A DNA stretch of 64,000 nucleotides from Serendipita indica DSM 11827 (GCA_910890315.1 CAJVGD010000012.1:1116001-1180000); one strand, 5' to 3'. Counted from the first letter of the stretch, positions 24,314 through 36,900 are shown. Translations and numbers: made by a program. The notes: generated by a model from the letters alone, not told the origin.

Positions 24314-27300
24314 TCACGAAAGTAAGAATGTATGCGTTTGAAGACGAGGTGGCTGCCCAGACACAAGGTCACCGAGAAGTTGCTGGGCACGTCGAGTGTG
24401 GGCGTGGTCAGCACCAAACACCGCGACACGTAGCCCCATGGTCTCCTGTAGAAGCTTGGTCGCTTCTTCGAAATGATTGCACTCGTGTAACATGAGGGAT
24501 AGGTTATAGGAGGCGTCGAGGGTGCGAGGATGCTCTCGGCCCAATATCTCGAGTCGGAGGGCAACTGCCTCTCGTTGCAGCTTCTCGGCACCCTCCAGTA
24601 GACCACGACGGTGTGAAGTAGAAGCGAGGTTGCTTATGGCTGATATGGTGTCAGGATGCCGCCCTCCAAGGATCTCAAGCCGCAGACTGAGCGCCTCATG
24701 TTGAAGGTTTTCCGCTTCTTCAAATTGACCACAATCATGCATGATATTTGCGACATCATTCATTGCCCGGATGGTATACGGATGGCGTTGTCCAAGGATC
24801 TCTCGCCGTAGACCGAGTACCTCTCGTCCCATGTTTTCTGCCTCATCCCACTGGCCACAGATTCGCAAGATGCTCGCAAGCTCGCTCATGGCATTGATGG
24901 TCTTGGGATGTCGTTGTCCAAGGATCTCAGTCCGAAGGTTGAGTACCTCCCGCCCGAGCTTTTCAGCCTCATCCAACCGACTGAGATCACGCAGGATGCG
25001 GGTAAGACTGATCATTGCCGAGAGTGTGTATGGATGCCGTCCTCCAAGGATCTCCCGCCACAGAGCGAGTACCTCTCGTCCAATCTTCTCTGCCTCGACC
25101 CACTGACCGCGATCGGCCAATGTCGATGCGAGGTTACCCATTGCCACAATTGCGTCTGGGTGCCGTCCTCCATGGATCTCCAGCTGCAGAGCGAGTACCT
25201 CTCGTCCAATCTTCTCCGCCTCGACTGACTGACCGCGGTCATTCAAGGTCGATGCAAGGTTACTCATCGCCAAAATTGTGTGTGGATGCCGTTCTCCAAG
25301 GATCTCCAGTTGTAGAGCAAGTACCTCTCGTCCAATCTTCTCCGCCTCGGCCCACTGACCACGGTCAGCCAAGGTCGATGCGAGGTCACTCATTGCCAAA
25401 ATTGTGTGTGGATGTCGTCCTCCAAGGTCATCCCGCCACAGAGCGAGTACCTTTCGTTGAATCTTCTCTGCCTCGGCCCACTGACCGCGGTCAGCCAAGG
25501 TCAATGCGAGGTTACCCATTGCCGAAATTGTGTGTGGATGCCGTTCTCCAAGGATCTCCAGCCGCAGAGCAAGTACCTCTCGTCCAATCTCCTCCGCTTT
25601 GGCCCACTGACCGCGGTCAGCTAAGGTCGATGCGAGGTTACCCATTGCCAAAATTGTGCGTGGATGTCGTCCTCCAAGGATCTCCCGCCACAGAGCGAGT
25701 ACCTCTCGTCGAATCTTCTCCGCCTCGGCCCACTGACCGCGGCCAGCCAATGTCGATGCGAGATTATGCATTGCCAAAATTGTGTCTGGGTGTTGTTCTC
25801 CAAGGATCTCCAGCCGCAGAGCAAGTACCTCTCGTCCAATCTTCTCCGCATCGACCCACTGACCGCGGTCAGCCAAGGTCGATGCGAGGTTACCCATTGC
25901 CGAGACTGTGTCTGGATGCCATCTTCCAAGGATCTCCAGCCGCAGAGCAAGTACCTCTCGTCCAATCTTCTCTGCCTCGGCCCACTGACCGTGGTCACCC
26001 AAGGTCGATGCGAGGTTACCCATTGCCACAATTGTGTCTGGGTGCCGTCCTCCATGGATCTCCAGCTGCAGAGCGAGTACCTTTCGTCGAATCTTCTCCG
26101 CCTCGGCCGACTGACCGCGGTCACCCAAGGTCGATGCGAGGTTACCCATTGCCGAAATTGTGTGTGGATGCCGTTCTCCAAGGATCTCCAGCCGCAGAGC
26201 GAGTACTTCTCGTCGAATCTTCTCCGCCTCGACCCACTTACCACGGTCAGCCAAGGTCGATGCGAGGTTATTCATTGCCGAAATTGTGTCTGGATGTCGT
26301 CCTCCAAGGATCTCCCGCCACAGAGCGAGTACCTCTCGTCCAATCTTCTCCGCCTCGGCCCACTGACCGCGGTCAGCCAAGGTCAATGCGAGATTATTCA
26401 TTGCCAAGATTGTGTCTGGGTGGCGTCCTCCATGGATCTCCAGCCGCAGAGCGAGTACCTCTCGTCCAATCTTCTCCGCCTCGTCTAACCGACCGCACCT
26501 ATTTAGTGCAATGGCAAGCTTGTACATAACCCAGAGGGAATCATCCTGTCTTTCCCTATTGGCCTGCTGAAGCTGGCAAAGGGTAGTCTCCAACAGCTCT
26601 TGACACAATCTCCAGTCACCTAAGGACTCGTAAAGTAGGTGAAATGCCAATGCGTGAGCTGCATGCTCTGATTTCATGAGCCGAGGTATATTATTGGCAT
26701 GGGGAGACAACAGCCAAAGATGCGCATTGCTACCTTCGGCTCGTCGGATGGCTCCAAGTATGAGTTGTCTTGTCATACAACCATAGCGCTGATTCTCCTC
26801 TTCATCAAGACTGTCCTTAATATACACCTGAAGGAGGGGGTGCACGCCGTAGACTAAACCGTCACTCGAAATGTCGATGAATGACGCACGAGATGCCGAT
26901 TCAAGGATCTCATGGAATCCAACCTCGTCCCATATCGAGCCTAGGATCTCTTCAAGGTTTGAGATCAAGGCCTTGTCACTTGCCGGAGGAGGGCAGCTAT
27001 TCAGAACGGTGTATGTAATGAAACCATTCTTTACTGATTGTTCGAATAGAGAGATTGGAATGGCCGAGTGATGAAGAAATGCGCACAGCTTAAGTAGCTC
27101 TTGTGCCTTTGGGGGGAGATATTCGAACGACAGGTCGAACGCGGCGTATGTCGACGAGGTGTACTCGCTGCCGATATCCGGCTTCTTTCGCAGAAGCCGA
27201 TTGTGATGCTTACGAAACGTGTCGAGGTACGTATCGAGCCGTCTCGTCTTGCGAATATACGTTCCTGCCTGAGTAATGGCGAGCGCCAGCATCCCTAGCT

Positions 27301-29162
27301 CCCTGACGATCTCGAGCGACCTGACGTTTGATGGAGGTGTAACGTTGGCGATGACATGAAGGAGCTCCACTGCCTCGCTCTCCTCGAGATTACCAACAGG
27401 AATTGCGCCATCCGGAGCATATCCACTGCATTCGCTATTCCTTGTCGTAATTAGAATCGTACCGTGGATGGAATTGGGAAGATAGGGGCGAAGGTTTAGA
27501 TCCGGCGAGTCGGCATTGTCGAAGAACAACAGCCATCCTGTCTCCTTGCCGTCAAGGTACGCGACCGCCTCCTTCCAGGTCATCTTGCTATATTCTGGGC
27601 CTAAACAGTGAACCGATAGTCCCAAGTCTTTCTCCAACTGGGTCTGACTTGAGGCGTCGACGAAAATCACACGAGTGAACCTAGCTACCGATGAGAGATA
27701 TCCAAATAACCGGAGAGTCCGTACTTGTTTTCGTTGTCACGAATCCACTTTGTAGCGAGCTGAGTTTTACCGGCACCTCCAATCCCGTGTAAGATACACC
27801 GGGGTTGTCGTCGCACAGGACTACTTGGGAGGAGATGCTGTGTGATAAGGGATTGAATCCGTGGCCTATCAATGTAGTTTCTTGGCACAGTCAAACTCGG
27901 CTTTGGTAGGACAACCTCATTCGGCGATAGATCTTCTCTATTTGCTAGATCTGGAGACATTTATTGGTTTGAAGCAATACCAGCAATCCACGAACCTCGA
28001 TATGCGTCCTCGGTACACCACTTCTTTGCCACCCCAGCGGTGGCTCCTTCAACGTGCTGCTTGAGGTAGGAAAGAACAGTTGCATAATTCGCGTGACCTG
28101 AGTTGGGAAATTTGACCATCTCACAATGGTCGGCGTCCAGTCCTTCTTCAATTGCCTGACGATCCCCAGCGATGGTGGCAGAGTTATACGGTACAATCTA
28201 CACACTTCAGCCTCGAATAAGCAAGATCAGTCGCACATACCATTTGTCTTTTGCCACCGATGATCGGGGTTGGATACACTTCGTAGAACAGAACGGTTTC
28301 AATCTCTTTGCTAGCCGACGCGTACAATCTCTGTATATTCTCCAATGCCGAGGAATTCTCCTTGAGGTTTCGGACGATAACCTTTGTAGTCTTCAAGTAC
28401 ACCGACAATAGCCTGTTCATGGTCTGCAAAAGCTCAACGCCTTTGACGCCAAAGTGAGGCGTCCCGAAGAAGAGAACGGCGTGAGTTGACACCAAGATGT
28501 CCCGAAAGTCATTTTTCGAGTCCACAGTCTCGCTATGACAAAGGCCAAGTGCCTTGGTTGACTATCAGAGCAAGTAAGTGCGTAGAGAGATGCATTACCT
28601 GTTTGAGCACTATGCCTCCCAAGCTATGCGCAATGAAGATGATCGGTCGCTGTGGTCGTTGAGACGAGGACGAAAGAGCGATCGTTTACTCACTCGTGGA
28701 TGATCACTGCGTTGTCTCGAGAGGGATTTGAGAAACTTGTCGGCGTTTTGGTATATAGTCCGCGTCGAGACACACTCTTGGCTCCGAGTGTCGGCGTCGT
28801 AGCCATATGCGAGAATTCGTGCGTTGGGTATATCGGCTTTGAGGAGATCTCGAAGCCACAAGATGCCATTTTCCGCCGTCCAAGTCTTCTCTCTGTGACC
28901 ATCTAACCCATGGATGGCGATAATGCTGCCATAGTGAGCTCAAGGTCTGGCGCGTAAGTAAACTGCTCACTCACTCGACGATAGGATCTGTTCCCGATGC
29001 GAGTTCGAGGAAACCAAGATCGTCCTTCTTGGATTTGGTCCTCGACGGTGACGGCTTGCTGAGATCTAAACCAGGAACGGCTGCTTCTTTGTCGGTCACC
29101 GTTTGCGAGGAAGGTTTAGAGCTGCGTATAATGCTTTTCAACCGTGAGCGAAGACCTGACAT
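24314..29162 (-). CDS. NLR copy B: intact SesB-like hydrolase/NB-ARC/TPR receptor
   Basis: STAND-type fungal NOD-like receptor of about 1,540 residues in six exons. ATG at 29160-29162 starts a basic peptide MSGLRSRLKSIIRSSKP. The alpha/beta-hydrolase (SesB-like) shows AIHGLDGHREKTWT (about 28900), the nucleophile elbow AHSLGGIVLKQ in a small exon (about 28600-28650) and FFGTPHFGVKG (about 28450). NB-ARC shows the P-loop GIGGAGKTQLATKW (about 27760), GWLLFFDNAD (about 27530), ILITTRNSE (about 27450), ELGMLALAITQAGTY (about 27280) and YGVHPLLQVYIKD (about 26830). A 45-nt intron joins NENK to FTRVIFVDASS. Seventeen 42-residue TPRs follow, to the stop at 24314. In related fungi such receptors oligomerise on ligand binding and trigger heterokaryon-incompatibility or immunity-like responses; this role is inferred. 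No lesion is seen. Confidence 0.9.
24990..26495 (-). repeat. Array of 12 near-identical 126-bp TPR-coding units in NLR copy B
   Basis: Twelve consecutive 126-bp units encode the 42-residue TPR with consensus core EAEKIGREVLALRLEILG, then HPDTI and AMGNLASTLADRGQWA. Differences concentrate at a few codons (G/R after KI, RLE/WRE/QLE, GGRH/GERH, D/H/R before TI, S/L/V before AM). Five older, more diverged TPRs continue to about 24390. The low divergence indicates continuing homogenisation by unequal crossing-over or conversion. In other fungal NLRs this is a signature of a fast-changing recognition domain. Confidence 0.92.
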
Positions 29163-29689
29163 CGGTCTTGTCCGAGACGGTGGGGAACAAGGGCAGGTTG
29201 TTGCTGAACGGCCGGCGTCAATTCGGCTGTTTGGTGGCGCGCGAGGCTGGCATAGTGAGCTAAGGCCTCTCGTGGCACTATTGCGGCCAAGTGAAGATAG
29301 AAACCAGTTTTTATTGCTTCATCGAGGCCCTCGGTCTGCTTCCTTTGTCTGCCTGACTCACAGACGCAGATGAGAGCGGTCGGAAATCTGTTTAGACTAT
29401 ACTTACACATGTCAAAGATCTACCGAATACCTAACCGTGTCGAAACCTGGACGGGTCCAGGCAGTGTATATTTTTTAGCGAAAGAGGTCAAGTTTGGCCA
29501 CCGTCTCACGTGAGCTCGCGTGAGAGTTTCGTGAACTCATGCTACGAGCAAAAAGGCGTCCGAAAAGAACAACCTGACAGGGGAGGCTACTATGTGTGCC
29601 AAACAAGTGCCACCGACCCAGTTCAGTAAAAGCCGACCAAGTTCTTCAGTGCGGGCTGAGGCATCGAAAAGTAGTGTCTAACTGGTGAA
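29163..29689. other. Intergenic 5' of NLR copy B
   Basis: Presumed promoter side of copy B. The first 200 bases are still related to the region upstream of copy A. No gene is seen. Confidence 0.4.
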
Positions 29690-29840
29690 TATCTGGCAAT
29701 ATAGTGCGTTGCTGATAGCTTGACATGGAAGATACGAGAGATGCACGGTGCATGAGTGCAGGTCATCCACGGCGACGCACGCAGTTGAGGCCAAGGTTTT
29801 GTGGATTCCTGACACCGTCGCGTCTGGTCTATTGTTGGAA
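29690..29840 (-). repeat. R3: NLR-flanking repeat
   Basis: Third copy, at the 3' end of NLR copy C. It keeps GAGAGATGCACG, ACGGCGACGCACGCAGTTGA and GGATTCCTGACACCGTCGCG. It is the most diverged of the four. Confidence 0.65.
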
Positions 29841-30039
29841 TCTAAGCACGGACGAAATGGAAAGTTTACAGTAAACGAAACCATCTTCTCCGGGACCGCC
29901 TGAGCCTCTCCTAATAATTGAAGTTTTCTGGGTTTATCAAAGCAATATTTAGTATACAAGATGGGGAGAGAACGCAATCGACTGCTATCGGACGAGAGTC
30001 TGTATGATACCTGTAGTTTAAGCAGTGGAGGACGAGAGG

Positions 30040-33000
30040 AGGAATGAATGGGCTTGGAGTAAAGAATACCACAAGACTGCTTGGATACAATATCGTTGAG
30101 AAGTTCGAGCGGATGTTGAGTGTGAGCATGGCCCTCACCAAACACCGCACGGCGGAACTCCATGGTATCCTTCAGACGCGTCGTCGCCTCCTCGAGATGC
30201 TTGCGCTCGGACAACATGAGGGATAGGTTATACGAGTCATCAAGGGTTTGAGGATGTTCTGTGCCTAGCACCTCCCATCCCAGATCAACCACCTTTCGTC
30301 GCATCCGTTCTGCATCGTCCAATCGACCACAGCGATGCGACGATGCAGCGAGGTTATTCATTGCTGATATCGTATGGCGATGTGATTCTGTGTAGTTCGC
30401 AACACGTAGATCGAGTACTTCGCGTTGAATGTTTTCTGCTTCTTGGAATTGACCAAGACCATGCAAGACGTCGGCAAGATGATGCCTTGTCCCAATGATG
30501 CACATATGCTCTGTCGATATTTCACGCAGCAGCAGCGTGAGTACCATTTGTTGCATCTCCTTTGCTTGGTATTACTGACCGGCACGAGATCCAGTCACCT
30601 AGCGACTCGTAGAGTCTGTGAAACGCCAGCGTGTAAACCACATGCTCCGATTGCATGGACTGCGGTATGACGTTGGCGTGAGGGAGCAGCTGCCAACGCT
30701 GCGCATTGCTACCTTCGGCTGGTTGGATTGCGCCGAGCAGGAGTTGTCTCGCCATGCGCTGGTATTCATCCTTCACATCACCAAGGCGGTTCTTGATATA
30801 GCCTTGAAGGAAGGGTGTATAGAGTAGAATAATCCATCGCTCGAAAGATTAAGCAATGATGCCTGGGTGCCCGGTGCGACAAGGTTACCGAATGCGAACC
30901 GATCCCACATTGAGCCTAGGATCTGTTCAAGCATGGAGATGAATTTCGCGTCACTCTTTGGAGAAGGAGAGCTCTCCCGGACGGTGCATGTCATGAAGCC
31001 GAATCCAATCGACCGTTCGAAGAGAGTGATCGGAATGACCGAATGATGAAGAAAGTAACAGAGCTTCAGGAACTCCAGTGTCACCACAGGGAGTTCTTTG
31101 AGCGATACTTCGAACGCAGTATATGTAGACGTGGAGTACTCGCTACCGTCACCTGGCACCTTTCCCAGAACCTGTTCATGATGTTTTTGAAGAATGTCCA
31201 GGTACGTATCGAAACGTCGTTCGTTCCGGATGAACACTCCTGCTTGAGTGATTGCGAGTGCTAGCATGCCGAGCTCCCTGACGATCTTGGGAGAATCGAT
31301 TTTGGATGAAGGGATAAAGGTGGCAGTTGTATGAAGCAAAGTCAACGCCTCACTCTCCTCGAAATTACCGACTTTAATTGAGTCTCGTGCGGCGTAACCC
31401 AAGTAGTCAATGTTCCTTGTCGTGAGTAGGACCGACCCATGCGCTGATGTGCCGAGGTACAGTTTGAGATCGATCTTCGTGCCGACTTTGTCGAGGAACA
31501 GCAATCAGCCCCACTCCTTGCTGCCAAGATATGCAACAGCATCCTTCCACATCGCCTTGCCATACTCTGAACCTAAACAGCGAATCGGCAACTCCAAATC
31601 CTTCTCCAATTGGATGTTACTGGAAGCGTCGACGTAAATCACCCGAGTGAATTTAACCAATGATCAGAGATCTTCCAAATCACTAAACACATCATACCTG
31701 CTTTTGTTCTCTTGTATCCATTTGGTAGCGAGCTGAGTTTTGCCTCCACCTGCCATCCCGTATAGGACACAGCGTGACTGGTTTATTGTAGGACCAATTT
31801 GAAGGAGATTATGTGTTATAAGGGATTGAGCTTCTGGTCTGTCGACGTAGTTCCTTGACAATTCTGGAAAAGGTTTCGGCAGGCCAAGCTCCTGCGATGA
31901 TGACTTTGCTCCTTTTGTCAAGTCTGATCTCATTTTAGTAATTAAACATCGTGATAAACCCGACAAACCTCGAAATGCGTCCTCCGCGCGCCATTTCTTT
32001 GTCACAGCCTCGTTCGCTCCTTCGACGTGCAGCTGGAGGTAGGATAGAACTGCTACATAATTCACATCACCCGAATGCTGAAATTTGACCATCTCAAAGT
32101 GATCGGCGTGCAACACCTCTTGAGCTGCCTGACGATCTCCGGCAACTATAGCCGAATAATGCGGCGCAATCTGTCCACGTTAGTACCAAAAGCTGAACTC
32201 TGCCATACTCACTTGTTGGTAGAAATCATCGACGATTTGTGTTGGATACTCTTCGTAAAACTGAACCGCTTCAATCTCCGCGCTTGCTGGAGTATATATG
32301 GATTTTATGTCCTCTAGATCCGATGAGTGTTCTCCGAGAATTCGGAGGATAGTATCTGTTGTCTCCTGGTTGGCTGACAAAGGCTCGTTAGGGTCAAGTG
32401 AAGCTCAACGCCTTTGACGCCGAAATGAGGTGTTCCAAAGAACAAAATCGCATGAGTGGATACCAATATATCCCGCAGCTGATTATTCACGCCCAAAGTC
32501 TTGACATGGCAAAGGACAAGCGCCTAGTTGACATTTAGAATAAGCAAATGAAAACGTGGAATGGCTTACTTGTTTGAGCACGATTCCTCCCACTCTATGC
32601 GCTATGAAAATGATCGGGCGCTGCAAAAATTTGAGATAAAGTCCGACAGAGAGCATTCCTCTACGTACGCGTGGATTGCCACTACGTTGCCGTGAGAAGG
32701 ATTGAACAAACTTTTCCGCATGTCGAGGTATTGTCTGCGACGAGACATGTTCTTTACTGTGAGTATCAGCGTCCCAGCCATACACAAGGATCCGGGCATT
32801 GGGTATGGTAGCCGGCAGAAGGACTTGAAGCCACAAGACGCCATTTTCTGCTGTCCATGTCTTTTCTCTGTGGCCATTCAAGTCATGGATCGCGATAATA
32901 CTGACATAATCAGCTCGAGGACCATTGCCTATACCACAAGGCAACGTATTCGACGACAGGGTCAGTTCAAGAAACGAGAGGGTGAAAACCAAAGCTACCC

Positions 33001-33181
33001 GTCTTCGAGCCGGCTTCCGAAGTTGATGGTCCGTCAGGACCTGATATGGTCGTTGCTTTGTCGGCCGGTCGTGAGTACGACTTGGAGGTACAAAGAAGGC
33101 TCTTGATGCGTGAGCATATACTCGGCATCTTCGTCCAGAATTATGGGGAGGCAAGAGCTGGTTGCTTGCGGAACGGGGCAC
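30040..33181 (-). pseudogene. NLR copy C: SesB-like/NB-ARC/TPR receptor pseudogene with a shortened TPR array
   Basis: Most diverged paralogue. Parts kept are AIHDLNGHREKTWTAENG (about 32880), FFGTPHFGVKG (about 32430), the P-loop GMAGGGKTQLATKW (about 31750), LLTTRNIDYLGYA (about 31420), ELGMLALAITQAGVF (about 31260) and about four TPRs (30400-30050). The hydrolase elbow reads AHRVGG where A and B have AHSLGG, so the nucleophile Ser is lost. A TGA replaces the Trp codon of the Walker B-like segment near 31505. The frame changes near 30795, and most of the TPR array is missing between WISCR (about 30590) and the resumed homology near 30555. The 5' end is uncertain, because the N-terminal peptide region has drifted. 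It is divergent from the NACHT-WD40 gene across R4. Confidence 0.83.
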
Positions 33182-33524
33182 GAAATATCAGTTCATATTA
33201 ATGGGGGAGTGACTGTATGCTGAGCCGATGTCTTTCTTGCCGGTATGATAGGATCCAAATAGTAAGAAATGCGATATGGGCCGTACAATGTGGTGGATTT
33301 GGCCTTCTTTGAAAATCCAATGCCAGAAACGAGCACGTCGGAGCAGTGCTTAGAGTCATACTATGTGCATTGAAACAACGTGCTTAAATCAATAAATCTC
33401 AAATTGAGGATGTGTCTATCCGGGCTGTGGAGTCTGCCAAACCGATCCGCGGACAACAGGCGGATCCGAGACCAAAGAAGGCAGTACGTGAGTAGAGTCT
33501 CTGTGGTCGTGAATGGCAGCTTAC

Positions 33525-33745
33525 TTGGATACCTCCCTCCATATTGATTAAAGGCCGTGCAGAGAGAGAATGATGCAAATATAGTCTGAATGGCGGAGAT
33601 TCGGGGCCCTTGCGAGTCGTTGATAAGTTGAAATACAACATACAAGGGACGCGTGACCAATGTGCGCAAGTCGTCCGCGGAAACACACGCAGTCGAGGTC
33701 AAGACTCTGACACCACCGCGTCCGCACCTCAGACGCAGAACACGG
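33525..33745 (-). repeat. R4: NLR-flanking repeat carrying a relic of the multi-BRCT first exon
   Basis: Fourth copy, 5' of NLR copy C and between it and the NACHT-WD40 gene. It matches R1 at GGATACCTCCCTCC, ACACACGCAGTCGAGG, CTGACACCACCGCGT and CACCTCAGACGCAGAA. In conceptual translation on the minus strand it still shows STTRK...SPPF...EGGIQV, aligning with STTRK...SPF...EGGIQV across the start of the multi-BRCT gene. The exon between those blocks has shrunk here. Confidence 0.72.
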
Positions 33746-33948
33746 AAACACATAGTAAAAGTGCTCAACATCTACAATTATTGCTCAAACACAATCTTTG
33801 ACTCAGTTTACTGGTGGTCAGACCTCGAAATTCTAGTTTATGAAGCCGATTCAGAGTCACTACGCGTCCGAATTGGTCGGAAACCTCAGTTGTGATGACA
33901 GGTCATTACTGTAACTCCACCCACACCTTCCTTCTTGGGCGCGCCTCA
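33746..33948. promoter_or_regulatory. Upstream region of the NACHT-WD40 gene
   Basis: Short region between R4 and the NACHT-WD40 start. No TATA box is obvious. With R4 (33525-33745) it forms the divergent promoter space of NLR copy C and the NACHT gene. Confidence 0.4.
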
Positions 33949-36900
33949 ATGGATGTCGCAAGAGGACTCAAGTCACGACTGAAACAAAAGTTCAGAGCAA
34001 GAGAAGCACAAGATGGATCCGAATCCTCACTCGAGCCACCGGCTACAACCACGCTGCCAGACGCGACCGCGCCCAATGTCGCGCTTCAATCAGACAAGGA
34101 AATTATAAACAAACAAAGCGATGGATCCAGATCACCTGTAGTTGAGGAAAATTCTAAGTGGATAGATCGAGGGATTCTCTTTCTCAATGTTGCGCAAGGC
34201 ATCTCCGAGAGCTCTGATCTCTTGGCTCCTCTCAAGGCAGCTTGCGGTGCTACTATTACACTGCTCGAGTCGATTAATGTACGAAACTTCTCTTGAACTA
34301 CCACCTTTACTTACTCTTACAGTCATCGACCGCCAATCAGGACGCATGGAGTCACCTCGTTACTTCGATCAAACGGCATCAACGCGCCTTAATTCAACAG
34401 CTAGGGCGTCTAGAGATGGATAAGGCGACTCTGGGAAATGCTTCTCAACTGATGCAGCTCATAGAAGACTACCAAAGGCGAGTAGATTCTTCGCGAGGTG
34501 ACGTATCTGACGCCCTATTCAGAGTCCTCGCCCAGATATTAGGAGAAGTCTTCAAGGAGAGCTCTGTCACAGAAGAAGACATTCACGGGACTAAACTTGG
34601 GCTCCGACGCTTGATGACACGTATCGGGACCGTCGAATTGGAAGCAGGAGCAATAGCCTCACTATATGAACAGCTAAAAGAAGCCAATTCACACCTAATG
34701 GTACTGTCGAATTCCGCGTGATAAGCCCGGAAGCTGATCTAGCTAAGACGGCATTGCAACTCTATGTGGCTAGCGAGACCACAGAAACCAAGGAGATGCT
34801 TGGGAATGTCCAAAGTCTCCTGATGAACTCAACCGGTGCGTATCTTTGTTTGATCATGATCTCGCTGAGCGATTATAGTGGTCACTGTGAACCTTCGCCA
34901 CGGTAATCAGCACGACAGATGTTTGGAAGGAACACGAGTAGCGATTCTCAGTCAGCTAGAACAGTGGGGACGTGACCTCGACTCCCAGCACAGAATATTC
35001 TTCCTCGGCGACGTTGCCGGCAAGGGGAAATCGACAGTCGCAAAGGAGATGGTCTGCCGTTGGGAGGAGCAAGGTATGCTTGCGGCCCGCTTCTTCTTCT
35101 CCCGTGGTCAGTCCGGAGGATCGACTGCTGGAGACTTTATTCGACATGTCGCAGCGGATCTTAGCAGAACGTTCAAACCTATTCGCCGCCAAATCCACTC
35201 CGCATTACAAGATCATGCCATCCTTACGAAGCCATTCGCAACGAGGTGGAAAACTCTGATTGAGGAGCCGCTTCGACAGCTCCAAGGCTCGTACACCATC
35301 GTCGTCGACGGACTTGATGAATGTAGTCAGGAAGGGCCCGCAGATAACCGCACGGACACGCGAGAGAATCTGCTGGAAGCGATTCTCGGCACGTTCACCG
35401 CAACCCTCCCAGTGCGGATCCTCATCGCTAGTCGTCGAGAAGAGGACATTGAACTGGCGCTTCGAGATGCACCGTCAGTTTACTCCACGGGTGTTCAGAC
35501 GGCACCTGGGCAGGAGCATCTCAACACGCAGGATCTAGAACGCTTTGTATCATTCCAGTTCACGCATATGAGCTTCGTTGGATTCACGACGCAAGACGTA
35601 CAAGAACTTGTCTCTCGATCGGACGGGCTTTTCATCTTTGCGAGCACAGCGTGTGGTCTCCTGCGCCGTTCGAAAGCTCGAAAAGCTCTTCTCAAGGAGA
35701 TTACAACTTCCGAGGCGTTTAGTGGTCTAGATGGTCTCTACCTCGAGATTCTCAAACGAAGCGCTCCTGACAAGCCCTCCCTGCGGGTGATTATTCATTT
35801 ACTCGGAGTAGTGCTTGCAGCTCGGGAGACGTTGACGTCGCGGATCCTGCTCAACTTTCTCGACGAGGTGGAGGATGTCGAGGGCGTGACGCATGGACTC
35901 GCAAGTGTCCTCTACAGTGGCGGCATGGACGACCCGGTATACATCATTCACCCAACCTTTCGTGAATTCCTTTTCCAAACCAATCGCGCAGCCGAGTTCA
36001 TGGTGGACGTAATGGATGGGCACGGAAGACTCGTCTTGGCCTCCTGCAGAACGCTCTCCAACGAGCTCAAGTTTGACATGTGCGGTGTGACTTCGGGTGC
36101 TTCTTTGACTCCCCTCAACAAGGAGATTATTGATCTCCCCGAACGCGTCGTTCGGTCCACCAGCTCCTCGCTCCGCTACGCGGTGGCGCATATGATCGAG
36201 CACGCTGTGTTTGTCCCAGAGTACGATGGGATCGTCTCAAGATTGTCTTCCATCTTTGATCAGAAACTGCTTGAGTGGTTGGAGGCCGTGTTCTTCTGCT
36301 CAGCCTTCTCGCCGGTGATGGCAAGCTTGATGGAATTACAACGCGTACTAGGTGATATTCACGACAAGCAGGTGAGGGCGCTTTATACTTCATCATTGTC
36401 AACTGAAATTACTTAGGCAGGCACATTGCGTAAATGGTGCTCAGAAACTGTGGAGCTTGTCAAGTCTTATCAACACCTACTCCGAATTTCCTTTATTCAG
36501 ATCCACTTTTCGGTCCTCACCTTCTCTCCTCGGAACGGTCTCATCTTCAGTCACTACTATGAACGCGCTCCCGTCAAACTTCCAATCGCCAAAGGCCAAT
36601 CATTCGCATCCAACGACCGCACCTTGGTCTTGCGTGGCCACAACAGCGTCGTGAACTGCGTTGCGTATTCATCTAAAGCCGCCTTGCTTGCCTCTGGCTC
36701 CAGGGATAAAACCGTAAAGGTCTGGGATGCGCAGACAGGAGCGCTCTTATATACACTGGAGGGACATCAACAAGAAGTCAAGAGCTTAGCTTTCGCTAAC
36801 GACGACAAGCATTTACTTTCCGGGTCGATGGACGGAACGATGATTAAGTGGGATCCACACACAGGTCACTCCGTCGGAAAGGGCATGGATCTTCGCTCTG

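Noticed and set aside
24990-26495. Regular repeats that might suggest a CRISPR-like or satellite array
   Set aside because: The units are contiguous, coding, in frame and 126 bp long, with no spacers; they encode TPRs.
25015-26529. A 504-codon open frame on the plus strand
   Set aside because: It is the antisense shadow of the TPR array. Its repeats mirror the 126-bp units and it has no independent domain.
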